Shown: positions 17,165 through 27,498, counted from the first letter of the stretch. The stretch is 64,000 nt of DNA from JANJUB01 sp031386985 (GCA_031386985.1 JANNCV010000022.1:13864-77863), one strand, 5' to 3'. Notes: generated by a model not told the origin, from the sequence alone. Program-made: numbers and translations.

Positions 17165-18388
17165 TCAAGCCGGGAGGGGTTTGTCTTTCGTTTCCGGCGC
17201 CCAGGGCAAAATCACAAGCCCGATAACATACGCCAAAGCCGCCAATGCAAGCCCATAGCCCGGATTGTTCTTATCCGTTCCCATCATAATCCCCGTGAGC
17301 CAGGGGAGGGGGCTCTGTAGAATTCGGGCGGTGTTGTACCCCAAGCCCGCCCCGGTGGCTCTTACTTTAGAAGGGAAGAGCTCGGGGAAATAGAGTCCGT
17401 AAACCGCCGTCACCCCAATCGCCGCAAAAGCCACCGCGGGAGCATAAATCAAAAGTGAACCATAGCCCAGCTTAGATTGCAAGCCAAACCAAAAGACCAC
17501 AAACGCCAAGACAAACCCGCCCCCGATCGCAATACGCCGACCAAATTGTCGAGCGATGAATGGGAAAAAGAAGACGCCAGCCAGAGTTCCTATATGCTGG
17601 ATCAAAACGGCATAACTCGTCCGCTCCCGCACCATTTCATCCGTCAGACCCGTGCTCGCATCCTTAATCAAGTTTGGTAGCCAGTAAGCCGCATTCCCCG
17701 CTCCCGCAATTCCCACCGTTCCAATCACCACCACCACCAACAGTGCCCGAAAAGCCAGTTTCCGATCCGAGAAGAGAACGCGCAAAGGGTTTGCTACCCG
17801 CTCACGCTGAACTCGCTCCCCATCTTTAACGTGAATCCGAACCAGCACCACGATAAAGGCCGGAGCGACGCCAACCAAGAACAGATACTGCCAAGGCAAG
17901 CTCTTTAATGCCAGGTTAGCCAGGGCCGCCATCCAGGGCCCCACCGCCGCCGCTGTCTGCAAGAATGCGGCCGCTAGTGGCCGGTGTTTATCAAGTACGG
18001 CTTCCGCGACTAGTGCCGCTCCTGCTGCCCACTCACCCCCGATTCCAAGCCCCGTGAGGAATCGTACAACGGTGAGTTGCTCGGGGGTTTGGCAAAGCGC
18101 CGTTAGCCCGGTGAAGAAACAATACAAGAGAATCGTAAGGGACATGGTTTTCGAACGGCCCCACCGATCTGCAAGATATCCAAAAACAAGTCCGCCGATG
18201 GCCCAACCAACGATGAACCAAGTCTGAATAGATCCCTCAATCAGCTTTCCCTGAGCTTTGTAAGCTGCTTCACCACCAAGCATCTCGGTTAACATCGGCA
18301 CCTTGGCGAAGTTGAACAAGGCCGAATCCATAATGTCGAACACCCAGCCGAGCCAGGCGATGAAAACAATAAGCCAGGGCCTTGTCAT
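17165..18388 (-). CDS. MFS transporter
   Basis: A 407-aa transporter with twelve predicted membrane helices. It has the MFS loop 2-3 signature (Y-L-A-D-R-W-G-R-S-K), the helix 4 motif (R-F-L-T-G-L-G-I-G-G-E-W) of the metabolite:H+ symporter / sugar-porter type, and the repeat in loop 8-9 (R-Q-F-G-R-R). The ATG at 18388 is preferred over a start at 18442, which would add 18 polar residues and run through the upstream terminator. No Shine-Dalgarno sequence is visible, but TAGAAT (18400-18405) lies 11 nt upstream. It is the first gene of the operon with the M42 peptidase and GNAT protein; substrate not identifiable. Confidence 0.93.
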   Translation of the reverse strand: MTRPWLIVFIAWLGWVFDIMDSALFNFAKVPMLTEMLGGEAAYKAQGKLIEGSIQTWFIVGWAIGGLVFGYLADRWGRSKTMSLTILLYCFFTGLTALCQTPEQLTVVRFLTGLGIGGEWAAGAALVAEAVLDKHRPLAAAFLQTAAAVGPWMAALANLALKSLPWQYLFLVGVAPAFIVVLVRIHVKDGERVQRERVANPLRVLFSDRKLAFRALLVVVVIGTVGIAGAGNAAYWLPNLIKDASTGLTDEMVRERTSYAVLIQHIGTLAGVFFFPFIARQFGRRIAIGGGFVLAFVVFWFGLQSKLGYGSLLIYAPAVAFAAIGVTAVYGLYFPELFPSKVRATGAGLGYNTARILQSPLPWLTGIMMGTDKNNPGYGLALAALAYVIGLVILPWAPETKDKPLPA

Positions 18389-18409
18389 AAGTAGGTGGGA
18401 TTCTACAAG

Positions 18410-18440
18410 AAAAAAGCGGCTCCCCATTTCGGGGAGCCGC
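18410..18440 (-). terminator. Rho-independent terminator of the LTXXQ-like gene
   Basis: Perfect 10-bp stem GCGGCTCCCC / GGGGAGCCGC (18416-18425 and 18431-18440) with a 5-nt loop. On the minus strand it is followed by six T. It lies 32 bp after the stop of the gene at 18472-19164 and just upstream of the MFS gene promoter hexamer, separating the two transcription units. Confidence 0.92.
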
Positions 18441-18471
18441 ATAGAGCGCTCGTTAGAGCCAGCAATCGTGC

Positions 18472-19164
18472 TTAGATGCCGCCGTCTTCGAACTTAAATG
18501 TTGCACCGCCCATGCCTTTCAGCTTGGCCGCTTGCTCAGCAGTAAGAATCTTTCCGAGTTCCTCACCCATTGCTGCGTTGTTCTTTTCTCGGATGGCTGT
18601 CGCTTCTTCCCTTGTGATTTCTTGGTTGCGCGACTTCTCCATGAGGGCCATATTGGCTTCTTGCTGCTTCGCTTGCAAATCAGCAATTTTCTTCTTCTGC
18701 TCATCGGTAAAGCCGAGATCAGCTTGAATCATGCTGTTTAGAACGGCTCGATTGCCGCTTCTTTGAACAAAAAGCTCCTTGAGACGTTTGTTCTGATCGG
18801 CTGTGAGAACAGCCAGAGCATTCTTCTCTCGCTCTTCAGCCGCTTTTCGCATGGCTTCAAGATCTTGTTGACCACCACCCGCTCCGGCTCCGCCGCCTTG
18901 CCCTCGTTGACCACCACCAGCACCGGCTCCGCCACCAGCACCGCCGCCACCGCGGATAATGCGCATTTCAGTTAACTTCGTCTTTTGGTCATCAGTGATC
19001 TTAAGTTCTCCCTGAACGTCGGCTCGGTTAAGCAAGCCCGAAAAATTGTTGCCACCGCCGCGACCGAATTGACCGCCGCCACGTTGACCACCACCGCCGC
19101 CTTGAGCGGCCGCGGGGCCAGTTACTGCTAAAAGGGAAACTACGATAAAAATTTTGGATTTCAT
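18472..19164 (-). CDS. Exported Spy/LTXXQ-like helical protein with Gly-rich loops
   Basis: A 230-aa protein with a signal peptide (about 1-21, cleavage A-A-A-Q). Two Gly/Gln-rich low-complexity stretches lie at about 22-40 and 75-105. Between and after them come repeated helical units D-x-Q-K-x-K-L-x-x-x and L-T-A-D-Q-N-K-R-L, as in the CpxP/Spy (LTXXQ) family of periplasmic stress proteins. I chose the ATG at 19164 because of the strong GGAGGAG site just upstream. It is monocistronic with its own terminator at 18410-18440. Likely a periplasmic chaperone-like or metal-stress protein; no metal-binding cluster is evident. Confidence 0.75.
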   Translation of the reverse strand: MKSKIFIVVSLLAVTGPAAAQGGGGGQRGGGQFGRGGGNNFSGLLNRADVQGELKITDDQKTKLTEMRIIRGGGGAGGGAGAGGGQRGQGGGAGAGGGQQDLEAMRKAAEEREKNALAVLTADQNKRLKELFVQRSGNRAVLNSMIQADLGFTDEQKKKIADLQAKQQEANMALMEKSRNQEITREEATAIREKNNAAMGEELGKILTAEQAAKLKGMGGATFKFEDGGI

Positions 19165-19315
19165 TTGGATTCTCCTCCGGATACAGACGCCCTCCATTAC
19201 AAGGAGTTCATTGGAGCCTACCAAAAAAGTTAAGCAATTTGTTCCGGGTGCAAAAAATTGTCAGGGAGACTTACCCAAGTAAATCTCCCTAGACTAGTTT
19301 GCGGAGCGAGTTTGC

Positions 19316-21334
19316 CTACTCTTCCAGTGACTTCGGTACCTGAGGGACAACTGAACCGGCTTCCGGCTCAACCGCTTCGGTTACAACCGCCAGGTCACTT
19401 GATCGCGTTAGCGCAACCGTCACGTGCTTACAACCCGCTTCCTTAAGGGCTTGCTGGGCTTGCAAGAACTCGACCGACTTGGAGCGCCCGGCTCGAACCA
19501 ACAAGATCACTTCATCTACGTGAGGAGCCAGGAACGCGTACTCGGCTGAGCGAGTCGTGGGTTCGAGGTCAAGGATGGTCAAATCCGCTTCGTGTTGTTT
19601 CAATCCCGCCATGATCTCCGGATTTCGATCTCCAGAAAGGCTAAGGACTGATTCGGCGGTCACCGCTTTGATCAAAGGTGAAATCTCGGCGACTTCTCCC
19701 TCGGCTGGCGGTTGAGCACCAGAGAGTCGGCTGATGCCTCCCCGCGGATCGCATTGAACCAACAGAACTCGGGCCCCGTGTCTCGATCCGGCGATCGCAA
19801 GGTTAATCGCAGCGGTTGACGCGCCGGAATCCTTAACGATGCCGACAACCGCAACTCGGTAGGGCCGATTTGAAGATCGCAAGTAGTTTGTTAAGAGCGA
19901 ATCAAATGCCTCAGCGGGAGCTTTGGAAAGGCCCCTGAACGGCTGACGAAGCTCCGGAACAAGCCGGTAGACGGGTTTGAGGGCAAGCGCGTTCAGCTGG
20001 CTGAGCGAGCGAACTGGCTGCCGTTTCGCCTCCGTCGCGAGCATTGAGAGAACACCAAAAATGAGACCAGCAACGATTCCGAAAATGGCATTGATAACCT
20101 TCTTCGGACTCACCGGATCGGGATAAGCTTGGGCGGCGGTTTGTTGCTTGATAACCGAGATTCGACCAATCTTGGCCGCCTCAAGAGATTTGAGTTTTTC
20201 GCCCAAAGCCAGCGATACTCGCTCGGTGGCTTCGCGCTGTCGCCCTAATTCTCGAAGGTTCGATTCAACTGCGGGAAGGGCCTTTAAGGTCGCGTCCTTC
20301 TCACCAATCAGGCGATTGAGTTCCTCAACTCGAGCGCGTGAGCCCTCAAGTCCGCCTTTTGATTCGGTTAGGTTCTGCCTAAGCTGATTGGCAAGGGGGT
20401 TTGTGCCTTCTGTATTCTGCGGGATTGTCGGCTTCGTGTTTTTCAGTTGCTCTTTCAATGTCGCCAGTTTAGTGCGCGAGGCGCGAACTTCTTCGCGCTC
20501 ATCGGTGTAGCGTGTTCGAAGCGTATCGTATTCAATATTGGCGGCATAGACATCCTGCACAAGCCTCTGGTAGGAGGGATTGGGGCCCGTCATTACGTTG
20601 CCATCTTTTTTGGAAGCGGCGCTAAGGGCCGACTCGAATTCTGACACTCTAAGCTTCAAGCTTTGAACATCAGCAAGAGCATTATCGCGTTGAGACCTTA
20701 ACCCTGTCATTTGCTGAATCTCAGCTTGGATCAGGGCATTAATATCGGGTGAGCCCGCTTCTTCTTGCAAAGTTTGAATCTTCTTATCAAGTAAAACTAG
20801 TTGAGTTTGGATCTCATTGGATTGAGATTTCAAAGAGGCTATTGCCTGCTGTCCGAGCGAGACCGCGTTGCGCTGATTTTGAGCCACGACCGCTTGATAG
20901 ATCTCTTGGGCAATGCTCTGGGCGAAATCTGACTTCTTATGCCGGACTCTTAAACTGACGATATCAGAGGTAGCTTCAGCCTGGACCGTGATTGAACTCG
21001 ACACCATAATTGGATCAAGATCGCTGTCATCGCCTAGACGTGGCGCTTTCAAAACTCGGTTTTTAGCGACATTTTCACAGGCTTCAACAATTGTTCCAAG
21101 TGACGTTAGCTGCTGAACAGTGGTCGTAAGCGACCGGGCACGAGAGAAGTCCAAGAGGTCGGAGACGGATTGGTCAGCCCCGGTTACGGCAATATTTGGC
21201 ATGACCGTTTTTTGGTCAATCAGAAGCTCAACAACGGCTTCATACTTAGGATCCACCAACTGGGAAGCAACCAACGCAAGCGCTGCACCCGCTCCCGCAA
21301 ACAACATTAATCTAAGCCAATATGCCTTTAACAA
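19316..21334 (-). CDS. Wzz/BY-kinase-like polysaccharide chain-length protein, degenerate ATPase
   Basis: A 672-aa protein built like the cyanobacterial/proteobacterial Wzc type. It has an N-terminal TM helix (about 8-27), a Wzz-type extracytoplasmic region with long coiled coils (about 170-395), a second TM helix (about 415-437) and a cytoplasmic P-loop-like domain (about 480-650). The Walker A position reads K-D-S-G-A-S-T-A-A-I-N-L-A instead of the usual G-E-G-K-S-T core, so the glycine and lysine needed for ATP binding are missing. Walker A' survives partly (L-L-V-Q-C-D-P-R-G-G). No C-terminal tyrosine cluster is seen. It is probably a structural copolymerase without kinase activity. The start is a TTG with GAGGA upstream. 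It is divergent from the giant MBG-repeat surface protein. Confidence 0.82.
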   Translation of the reverse strand: MLKAYWLRLMLFAGAGAALALVASQLVDPKYEAVVELLIDQKTVMPNIAVTGADQSVSDLLDFSRARSLTTTVQQLTSLGTIVEACENVAKNRVLKAPRLGDDSDLDPIMVSSSITVQAEATSDIVSLRVRHKKSDFAQSIAQEIYQAVVAQNQRNAVSLGQQAIASLKSQSNEIQTQLVLLDKKIQTLQEEAGSPDINALIQAEIQQMTGLRSQRDNALADVQSLKLRVSEFESALSAASKKDGNVMTGPNPSYQRLVQDVYAANIEYDTLRTRYTDEREEVRASRTKLATLKEQLKNTKPTIPQNTEGTNPLANQLRQNLTESKGGLEGSRARVEELNRLIGEKDATLKALPAVESNLRELGRQREATERVSLALGEKLKSLEAAKIGRISVIKQQTAAQAYPDPVSPKKVINAIFGIVAGLIFGVLSMLATEAKRQPVRSLSQLNALALKPVYRLVPELRQPFRGLSKAPAEAFDSLLTNYLRSSNRPYRVAVVGIVKDSGASTAAINLAIAGSRHGARVLLVQCDPRGGISRLSGAQPPAEGEVAEISPLIKAVTAESVLSLSGDRNPEIMAGLKQHEADLTILDLEPTTRSAEYAFLAPHVDEVILLVRAGRSKSVEFLQAQQALKEAGCKHVTVALTRSSDLAVVTEAVEPEAGSVVPQVPKSLEE

Positions 21335-21664
21335 TTCCTAATCCTCGCTATCCTATTATCGGAGACGAGTAACCCCCCCTTGGAGGGTTCAGTTCCACTT
21401 TAAGAATAACCTGGCAAGTTTACCGTTCGATAGACCCGGGATGATCATGTTTTTGCAATTGGAAGCAAGGCGACCGCCAAACCCGCCGCTCCGCCCGAAG
21501 TGCCACACTAACCCAAGTAGACTTTGTTAATACCGATTCGCGCCATAAGTTCGAGTTGGCTCGTATATTTACCTGTTTTACAGGAATACAATACTATTTC
21601 GGGCGAATTAGCGCATTTCTTGCTTTACAATACAAATGCGCATTCTGCGTTCTCTGGAGGAGAT
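21335..21664. promoter_or_regulatory. Divergent control region between the Wzz-like and MBG-repeat genes
   Basis: A 330-bp gene-free stretch. On the + side two TACAAT hexamers (21587-21592 and 21626-21631) are candidate -10 elements for the surface-protein gene, and GGAGG at 21656-21660 is its ribosome site. Near 21370-21390 a C-rich run with flanking AACCC/GGGTT could form a small hairpin. I see no other structured element. Confidence 0.4.
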
Positions 21665-24600
21665 ATGATACAAAACGCTTTAGCCTTCGCCTCGATTTCT
21701 AATCGGCTGACATGCCGTCTTTTTATTGTCCTTTTCGCCCTTTTTGCATTAGTAGTGGCGAGTTTCGCCTCTCCGAAGGTGGGCAGTGTTACTGTTGCCG
21801 CGCAAATCGGCACGTTGACTTATGGCACTGCGGGTTCCGCAACTTACACTGTTACCGTAAACCGCGGCACTATACCGGGATCAAGCGGGGGATTCACGGC
21901 AACTATGTCCGTGACCTCTACCCTCCCTAGCGGCGTTACCGCTAGCTTTTCTCCCAATCCGGTCAGTTTCACCAGCCCGCAAAACTCAAGAACAACCACG
22001 TTGACCCTCACGAGTACGTCCGGAGCTTTGCCGGCCGCGACCGGATTTACGGTCGAAGCCAGAACTAGCGCGAACGATTTCGCTACTGGTGGTGGCTCGC
22101 TGACGATCAATCAAAAGACAATCGCAGGCTCTTTCACCGTTACTCCAAAAATCTACGATGGTGGAACCTCCGCTACCATCGGTACGCGTAGCCTCGTTGG
22201 CTTGGTCGGCACGGATTCCGTAACCCTTATCGGCGGTACCGCCTTCTTCGTTGACGGAAATGTTGGCACGGGTAAGGTCGTCAACGGAACGGGTTTCAGC
22301 CTTTCCGGAGCTGAGTCAATACGATACATCTTATCTTCATCAAGTCTCAGTTCGACCGGTGATATTACAGCCAAGCCGATCACTGTTACAGCCAACACCC
22401 AGAGCAAAGTTTTCGGCACGCCTGATCCAACGTTGACCTACTCCTCGTCGCCATCCCTAATCGGTGGCGATTTATTCTCTGGCACCCTCACCAGGGTTGC
22501 CGGCGAAAATGTTGCCGATGGGCCGTTTGCTATCACCCAGGGAACGCTCACCGCCGGGGGGAACTACTCCATCGCCTATGTCGGTGCGAGTCTTACCATC
22601 ACAAAGGCATCCCAAACAATCTCCTTTGGACCCCACGGCCCGACGAAGTTTGGCCAAACGCTCACTCTTACCGCCACCACAACATCTCCCCTACCCGTCA
22701 CATTCCAAATGGTTTCTGGACCAGCTACGGTCTCGGTCGCGGGCCTTCTTACGCCTGATGCCAATGGAAGTGCGACCACGAACGTTGTGGTGGAAGCGAT
22801 TCAGGCCGGTAATGGCAACTACTTTGCCGCCACCCCAGTTCAACGCACGATTGTTGTTAAAGAAAACGCACCGCCTACCAGCATTGCGTCCCAAGCCCCG
22901 GCCGCCGTTTGGACCAACCAGAACGTGAATGTCACCCTCAACGCGGTAGACAACGCCGGAGGCGATGGTGTCGCTACCATCAGCTACACCATCAATGGCG
23001 GAAGCACCATAACCGCGGCTCCCAACGGGAGCGGCGATCTGTTGCTGCCCACCTTTGCGACAGCGGGCACGTTCAGCATCGAGTTCTATGCGACGGACGT
23101 TAATGGCAACGTCGAATCCACGCATCACGTCCACATGGTTCAGATAGATCGAACTGCTCCAGCGGGAACGGCAACTGGCCCAGCTCCCGACGAAATCTAC
23201 ATGGGTCGAAATTGGTATCGTAGCCAACGCACCGTAAACTTCTCCGGCACCGATACCGGCGGTTCTGGGATCGTCGAGCCTTCCTCCGTTGACCTCCTAA
23301 CGGTAATCAACTCGCAAAGCGGATATGCCCTTCTTTCGCACACGTTCTCGGATCACGCGGGCAACACCACCCCGGTTGACTTCTCGTATTGGTACGATGA
23401 TCAAAAACCAACGATCACTCCCTCGCAAACCCCGGGCGGATTTGTTGCATCGGTAAGCGGTCTTGAAATTGTTGTCGCCGATCCGTTTTTGCGAACAGAC
23501 TTAACCCAGATCCACCTTTACCGAACACCCACGATCGGTGGCGTCGAAACCGAGGTTACAACTTGGGTTAACGGCGATCCGATCGTGACTGATGGTATCT
23601 ACCGCCTAACCGCGTATGGTCGAGACGAGGCGGGCAACGAAACCGATCCGTTCACGATGAACTTCACGGTGCTATACAGCGCCCCCGTTGTCGAGATCAC
23701 TTCCCCTCTTATGGGATGGCACCGCACGCCTCAGACCGTTTCCTACTACGGTCAAAATGCCGTTGCTGGGTTGCTTACGTGGGTTCTGCAAGAGCTTCTC
23801 GGTCTGCCAGCGGGCACGGTAAACCCATTCCTAAGCGGAACCCTTGTTAACCCCGAGGGCCGTTACACGGTTAATGTTTCGGGCAAAGACGAACTGGAAC
23901 GAATCGCTAGCAAAACGCGTGAGTTCCAAATTGATGGAACAGCTCCGATAACACCCCTCGTGCCAAACCTAACTGGAACCCCCGGCAACGGAGGTTGGTT
24001 CAAGGGAGCCCAAGTTGGCGTAAGCATAGTAACTAGCGATCCGGAGCTTCGCCTAGGCGTTCCTGGTTCGGGCGTTAAGGAAGTTCGCTATTACACCGTA
24101 GGTGCAAACGCGCAAGGGAATTTATCAAGCCCAATCGTCGTCCCCGGCGATACCGCCTCCTTCAATATTATCGAAAACGGCACAACAACGATCCACTATT
24201 GGGCGGTTGACGAAGCGGGTAACGCAAGCGACGAAAAAACTGCGCAAGTTATGTTTGACAACGTCGCCCCTGTCATCACGGGCACGCCCGCCGACGTTGT
24301 TGTCTTTGCAACTTCGAGAGATGGGGCAACGATTCCAGCTTACACCGGGGCGTCGGCCACCGATAACCTCGGCACCGCAACGATCAGTTTTGATCCTAGC
24401 GGACTGACCTTTATGGTTGGCGCGCACGTGGTCACCATGATCGTGGCCGACCCCGCGGGTAACCAAACCACCACAACATTTGATGTGACGGTTAATCGCC
24501 CGGTACCAACTCTCAGCGGCATTTCGCCTGCATCTGCAACTTATGGCGATGCCGACCAAACCGTAACTCTGACCGGCACCGGAATCTTTGCCGACACCAA

Positions 24601-27487
24601 GGTGAAGATAGGCGCGGTTGAGTACTCAGCGACCTCGTCCACTTGGACGAGCCTGACGTTCACTCTCCCCGTTGGTCATGCCGGCACCAAGCATGTTAGG
24701 GTGGAAACTCCCGAGCGATCCGTTGGCGCGGGAGATGGCGGAGAATCGGCCGAAAGCCAAGACTTCGTTGTCAATCCGAAGGCGATCACGGCAACAGCCG
24801 CTAACCAAACAAAGGTCTACGGCAACGCCGACCCCGTGTTTACCTACACGCTCTCTTCTCCGCTTGAATCGGGCGATTCGTTTACCGGCGCTCTTAGTCG
24901 AGCTACTGGCGAAAACGTAGGCGACTACGCGATCGGGCAACCAGGATTGAGCTTGAGCAGTGACTACGTGCTGACGGTTGTTCCCACTACGCTTACGATA
25001 ACGAAGCGACCGTTGCAGGTTACTGCCGATGCAAAGAGCAAAACATACGGAGACGGCGACCCCGCGTTGACTTACCAAGTCACAAGTGGTTCACTGGCTT
25101 TCACCGATGGTTTCACCGGAGCTCTCAGCCGAATCGCTGGCAACGATGTTGGCAGTTACGCCATCGAGCAGGGCACCCTTGACGTAAACGGCAACTATGA
25201 AATCTCGTACGTTGGCGCAAATCTGACCATCACGAAGCGTAGCATCAACGTAGCCGCAAACCCGAAAACCAAGGGATACGGTGACAGCGAACCGACGCTT
25301 GATTACACAATCACCAGCGGATCGCTCGCTTACTCGGACACCTTCTCCGGCTCTCTAACGAGGGATTCGGGTGAGAACGTGGGCAGCTACGCGATCAACC
25401 AAGGATCGCTTGCCCTTAGCGACAACTATACGTTGTACTTTGCTGGCTCTAACCTCCTGATCACTCAGCGCATTGTTGAAGTCACGGCCGATCATAAGAT
25501 GAAGGTCTACGGTCAAGCCGACCCTGCATTCACCTACTTGATCACGAGCGGCTCGCTTGTATCCGGCGATGTTTTTGGCGGTGCTCTGGATAGGGTGGGC
25601 GGAACCAACGTTGGCGACTACGACATTACAATCGGTTCGTTGACGTTAGGCTCGAACTACAACCTTCAGTTCGTCGGCGACACGCTGACGATCACGCCAA
25701 AGCAGCTAGCGGGCAGCATCACGGCCGACAACAAGATCTATGATGGTAACCGAGACTCGACGATCCACTTCCAGCCTCTAACCGGGCTTGAAGGAACGGA
25801 TGCCGTCACGCTTAGTGGTCCTTCATCTGGCTTGTTTGATACGAAGAACGCCGGAATCGGAAAGACGGTAACTGTAACTGGCCTCACCCTTTCGGGTGAT
25901 GATTCTGGCAACTATATGCTCACTTCAACCGGGGCAACCGCCCAGGCTGACATCTCCAAACTGGACATCACCGGTAGCTTTACGGCCGCCAACAAAGTCT
26001 ACGATGGAACAACAAGCGCAACCGTATCAACACGTTCCCTTAGCGGAGTTCTTGGTACAGATGCAGTAACCCTCGCTGGTGGAACTGCCGCGTTTGCGGA
26101 CGCGAATGCTGGCAACGGCAAGACCGTCACCTTAACGGGAGGGTCTCTCGCCGGCGGCGACGCTGATAACTACAGCCTAACTTCAGTTGGGACAACAACC
26201 GCCAACATTGCCAAAGCCGACGCTACCGTTACGGTCTCCGGCTACACGGGAGTCTACGACGGAACCGCGCACGGCGCAACCGGAACAGCGACCGGCGTCG
26301 GTGGAGCCTCGCTAAGCGGTCTCGACCTCGGTGCAACGTTCACCAACGTTCCCGGCGGAACCGCTCACTGGACATTCACCGGTGGCACTAACTACAACGA
26401 TCAAAGCGGCGACGCTACGATCACGATTAGTAAGAAAACCGCAACGATTACGGCCAATGACAAAACGAAGGTCTACGGCGCGGTTAACCCCGCTCTGGAC
26501 GCAACTGTAACCGGAACGGTTGGCACTGATACGCTAGATTACAGCCTATCAACCACTGCGACAACTGCCTCTGGCGTGAATAGCTACCCGATCTCGGTGA
26601 CGCTAGGTTCGAATCCGAACTACGATGTAACGCCGACGAGTGGGACCCTAACGATTACAAAGAAGGCGCTCTCGATTGTTGGCAACAACGCGACAAAGGT
26701 GTATGGATCAACAGATCCTACACTCACGGCGACGGTTACAGGCTTGGTGGCTGGAGACAATAATGCGAGCATCGGTCTTACCGTAGACCGAGCGCTCGGA
26801 GAGAACGTGGGACATTACGCGATCACCCCACACGCCAGTTCGGACAACTACGAAATCACAATCACGAACGGGGATTTCGAGATAACGAAGAAGACGCTAA
26901 CGATGACCGTGGACAACAAAACTATGCTGTATCACGGAACGGTACCAACGCTAACGGGAAGCCTCAACGGCGTAGTTGCTGGCGATGGCATCACCGCGAG
27001 TTACTCAACCGCCGGTTCCTCATCGAGCATGGTTGGAGCGTACGACATCACCATGGTGTTGAACGATCCCAACGGCAAGCTAGGTAACTACACGGTTCCA
27101 GCGCCGCTACCAAAGGGCACCCTGACGATAAGCTTTAACGGCAACAGCGGAGTGCTTCAGCCAGTTAACGCGGATGGCAGCAGTGTCGTGAAGAAAGGTA
27201 GCACCGTACCGATCAAGGTTAAGGTTTTCGACGCCGCCGGAGTCTCTGTGAGCACGCCCGGAACAATCGCCTCCTTCTTCCTGATTGGTACAAGCGCTAA
27301 TACGAGCGCGATTATCAACGAGGATCCTATTTCAACGACGCCAGATACGGCGTTCCGATGGGATGCTTCTGGACAGCAGTGGATTTTCAACCTCAGCACG
27401 AAGAACCTCGTGGTGGGAACGAAATACACCTACAAGGTCACGTTCGCTGATGGCAACTGCATAACGTTCGCCTTCACCACCAAATAA
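21665..27487 (+). CDS. Giant secreted MBG/YDG-repeat surface protein
   Basis: A 1940-aa protein. The ATG at 21665 is preceded by GGAGG with ideal spacing and opens a signal peptide (L-F-I-V-L-F-A-L-F-A-L-V-V-A). Domains in order, by nucleotide: Ig-like 21780-22115; YDG repeat 22120-22375; MBG_2 repeat 22376-22610; Ig-like modules with repeated G-N-x-x segments 22610-24250 (OmpL47/big-type); HYR-like 24260-24490; IPT/TIG 24505-24770; four consecutive MBG_2 repeats 24780-25700 (K-V-Y-G-x-x-D-P-x-x-T-Y motif each about 230 bp); two YDG repeats 25700-26215; further MBG variants to 27120; and a C-terminal beta domain resembling PxKF. No sorting tail is evident. Most likely an adhesin or matrix protein; its divergent neighbour suggests an export or polysaccharide link (inference). 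Confidence 0.88.
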   Translation: MIQNALAFASISNRLTCRLFIVLFALFALVVASFASPKVGSVTVAAQIGTLTYGTAGSATYTVTVNRGTIPGSSGGFTATMSVTSTLPSGVTASFSPNPVSFTSPQNSRTTTLTLTSTSGALPAATGFTVEARTSANDFATGGGSLTINQKTIAGSFTVTPKIYDGGTSATIGTRSLVGLVGTDSVTLIGGTAFFVDGNVGTGKVVNGTGFSLSGAESIRYILSSSSLSSTGDITAKPITVTANTQSKVFGTPDPTLTYSSSPSLIGGDLFSGTLTRVAGENVADGPFAITQGTLTAGGNYSIAYVGASLTITKASQTISFGPHGPTKFGQTLTLTATTTSPLPVTFQMVSGPATVSVAGLLTPDANGSATTNVVVEAIQAGNGNYFAATPVQRTIVVKENAPPTSIASQAPAAVWTNQNVNVTLNAVDNAGGDGVATISYTINGGSTITAAPNGSGDLLLPTFATAGTFSIEFYATDVNGNVESTHHVHMVQIDRTAPAGTATGPAPDEIYMGRNWYRSQRTVNFSGTDTGGSGIVEPSSVDLLTVINSQSGYALLSHTFSDHAGNTTPVDFSYWYDDQKPTITPSQTPGGFVASVSGLEIVVADPFLRTDLTQIHLYRTPTIGGVETEVTTWVNGDPIVTDGIYRLTAYGRDEAGNETDPFTMNFTVLYSAPVVEITSPLMGWHRTPQTVSYYGQNAVAGLLTWVLQELLGLPAGTVNPFLSGTLVNPEGRYTVNVSGKDELERIASKTREFQIDGTAPITPLVPNLTGTPGNGGWFKGAQVGVSIVTSDPELRLGVPGSGVKEVRYYTVGANAQGNLSSPIVVPGDTASFNIIENGTTTIHYWAVDEAGNASDEKTAQVMFDNVAPVITGTPADVVVFATSRDGATIPAYTGASATDNLGTATISFDPSGLTFMVGAHVVTMIVADPAGNQTTTTFDVTVNRPVPTLSGISPASATYGDADQTVTLTGTGIFADTKVKIGAVEYSATSSTWTSLTFTLPVGHAGTKHVRVETPERSVGAGDGGESAESQDFVVNPKAITATAANQTKVYGNADPVFTYTLSSPLESGDSFTGALSRATGENVGDYAIGQPGLSLSSDYVLTVVPTTLTITKRPLQVTADAKSKTYGDGDPALTYQVTSGSLAFTDGFTGALSRIAGNDVGSYAIEQGTLDVNGNYEISYVGANLTITKRSINVAANPKTKGYGDSEPTLDYTITSGSLAYSDTFSGSLTRDSGENVGSYAINQGSLALSDNYTLYFAGSNLLITQRIVEVTADHKMKVYGQADPAFTYLITSGSLVSGDVFGGALDRVGGTNVGDYDITIGSLTLGSNYNLQFVGDTLTITPKQLAGSITADNKIYDGNRDSTIHFQPLTGLEGTDAVTLSGPSSGLFDTKNAGIGKTVTVTGLTLSGDDSGNYMLTSTGATAQADISKLDITGSFTAANKVYDGTTSATVSTRSLSGVLGTDAVTLAGGTAAFADANAGNGKTVTLTGGSLAGGDADNYSLTSVGTTTANIAKADATVTVSGYTGVYDGTAHGATGTATGVGGASLSGLDLGATFTNVPGGTAHWTFTGGTNYNDQSGDATITISKKTATITANDKTKVYGAVNPALDATVTGTVGTDTLDYSLSTTATTASGVNSYPISVTLGSNPNYDVTPTSGTLTITKKALSIVGNNATKVYGSTDPTLTATVTGLVAGDNNASIGLTVDRALGENVGHYAITPHASSDNYEITITNGDFEITKKTLTMTVDNKTMLYHGTVPTLTGSLNGVVAGDGITASYSTAGSSSSMVGAYDITMVLNDPNGKLGNYTVPAPLPKGTLTISFNGNSGVLQPVNADGSSVVKKGSTVPIKVKVFDAAGVSVSTPGTIASFFLIGTSANTSAIINEDPISTTPDTAFRWDASGQQWIFNLSTKNLVVGTKYTYKVTFADGNCITFAFTTK

Positions 27488-27498
27488 AGGAGGACGTG

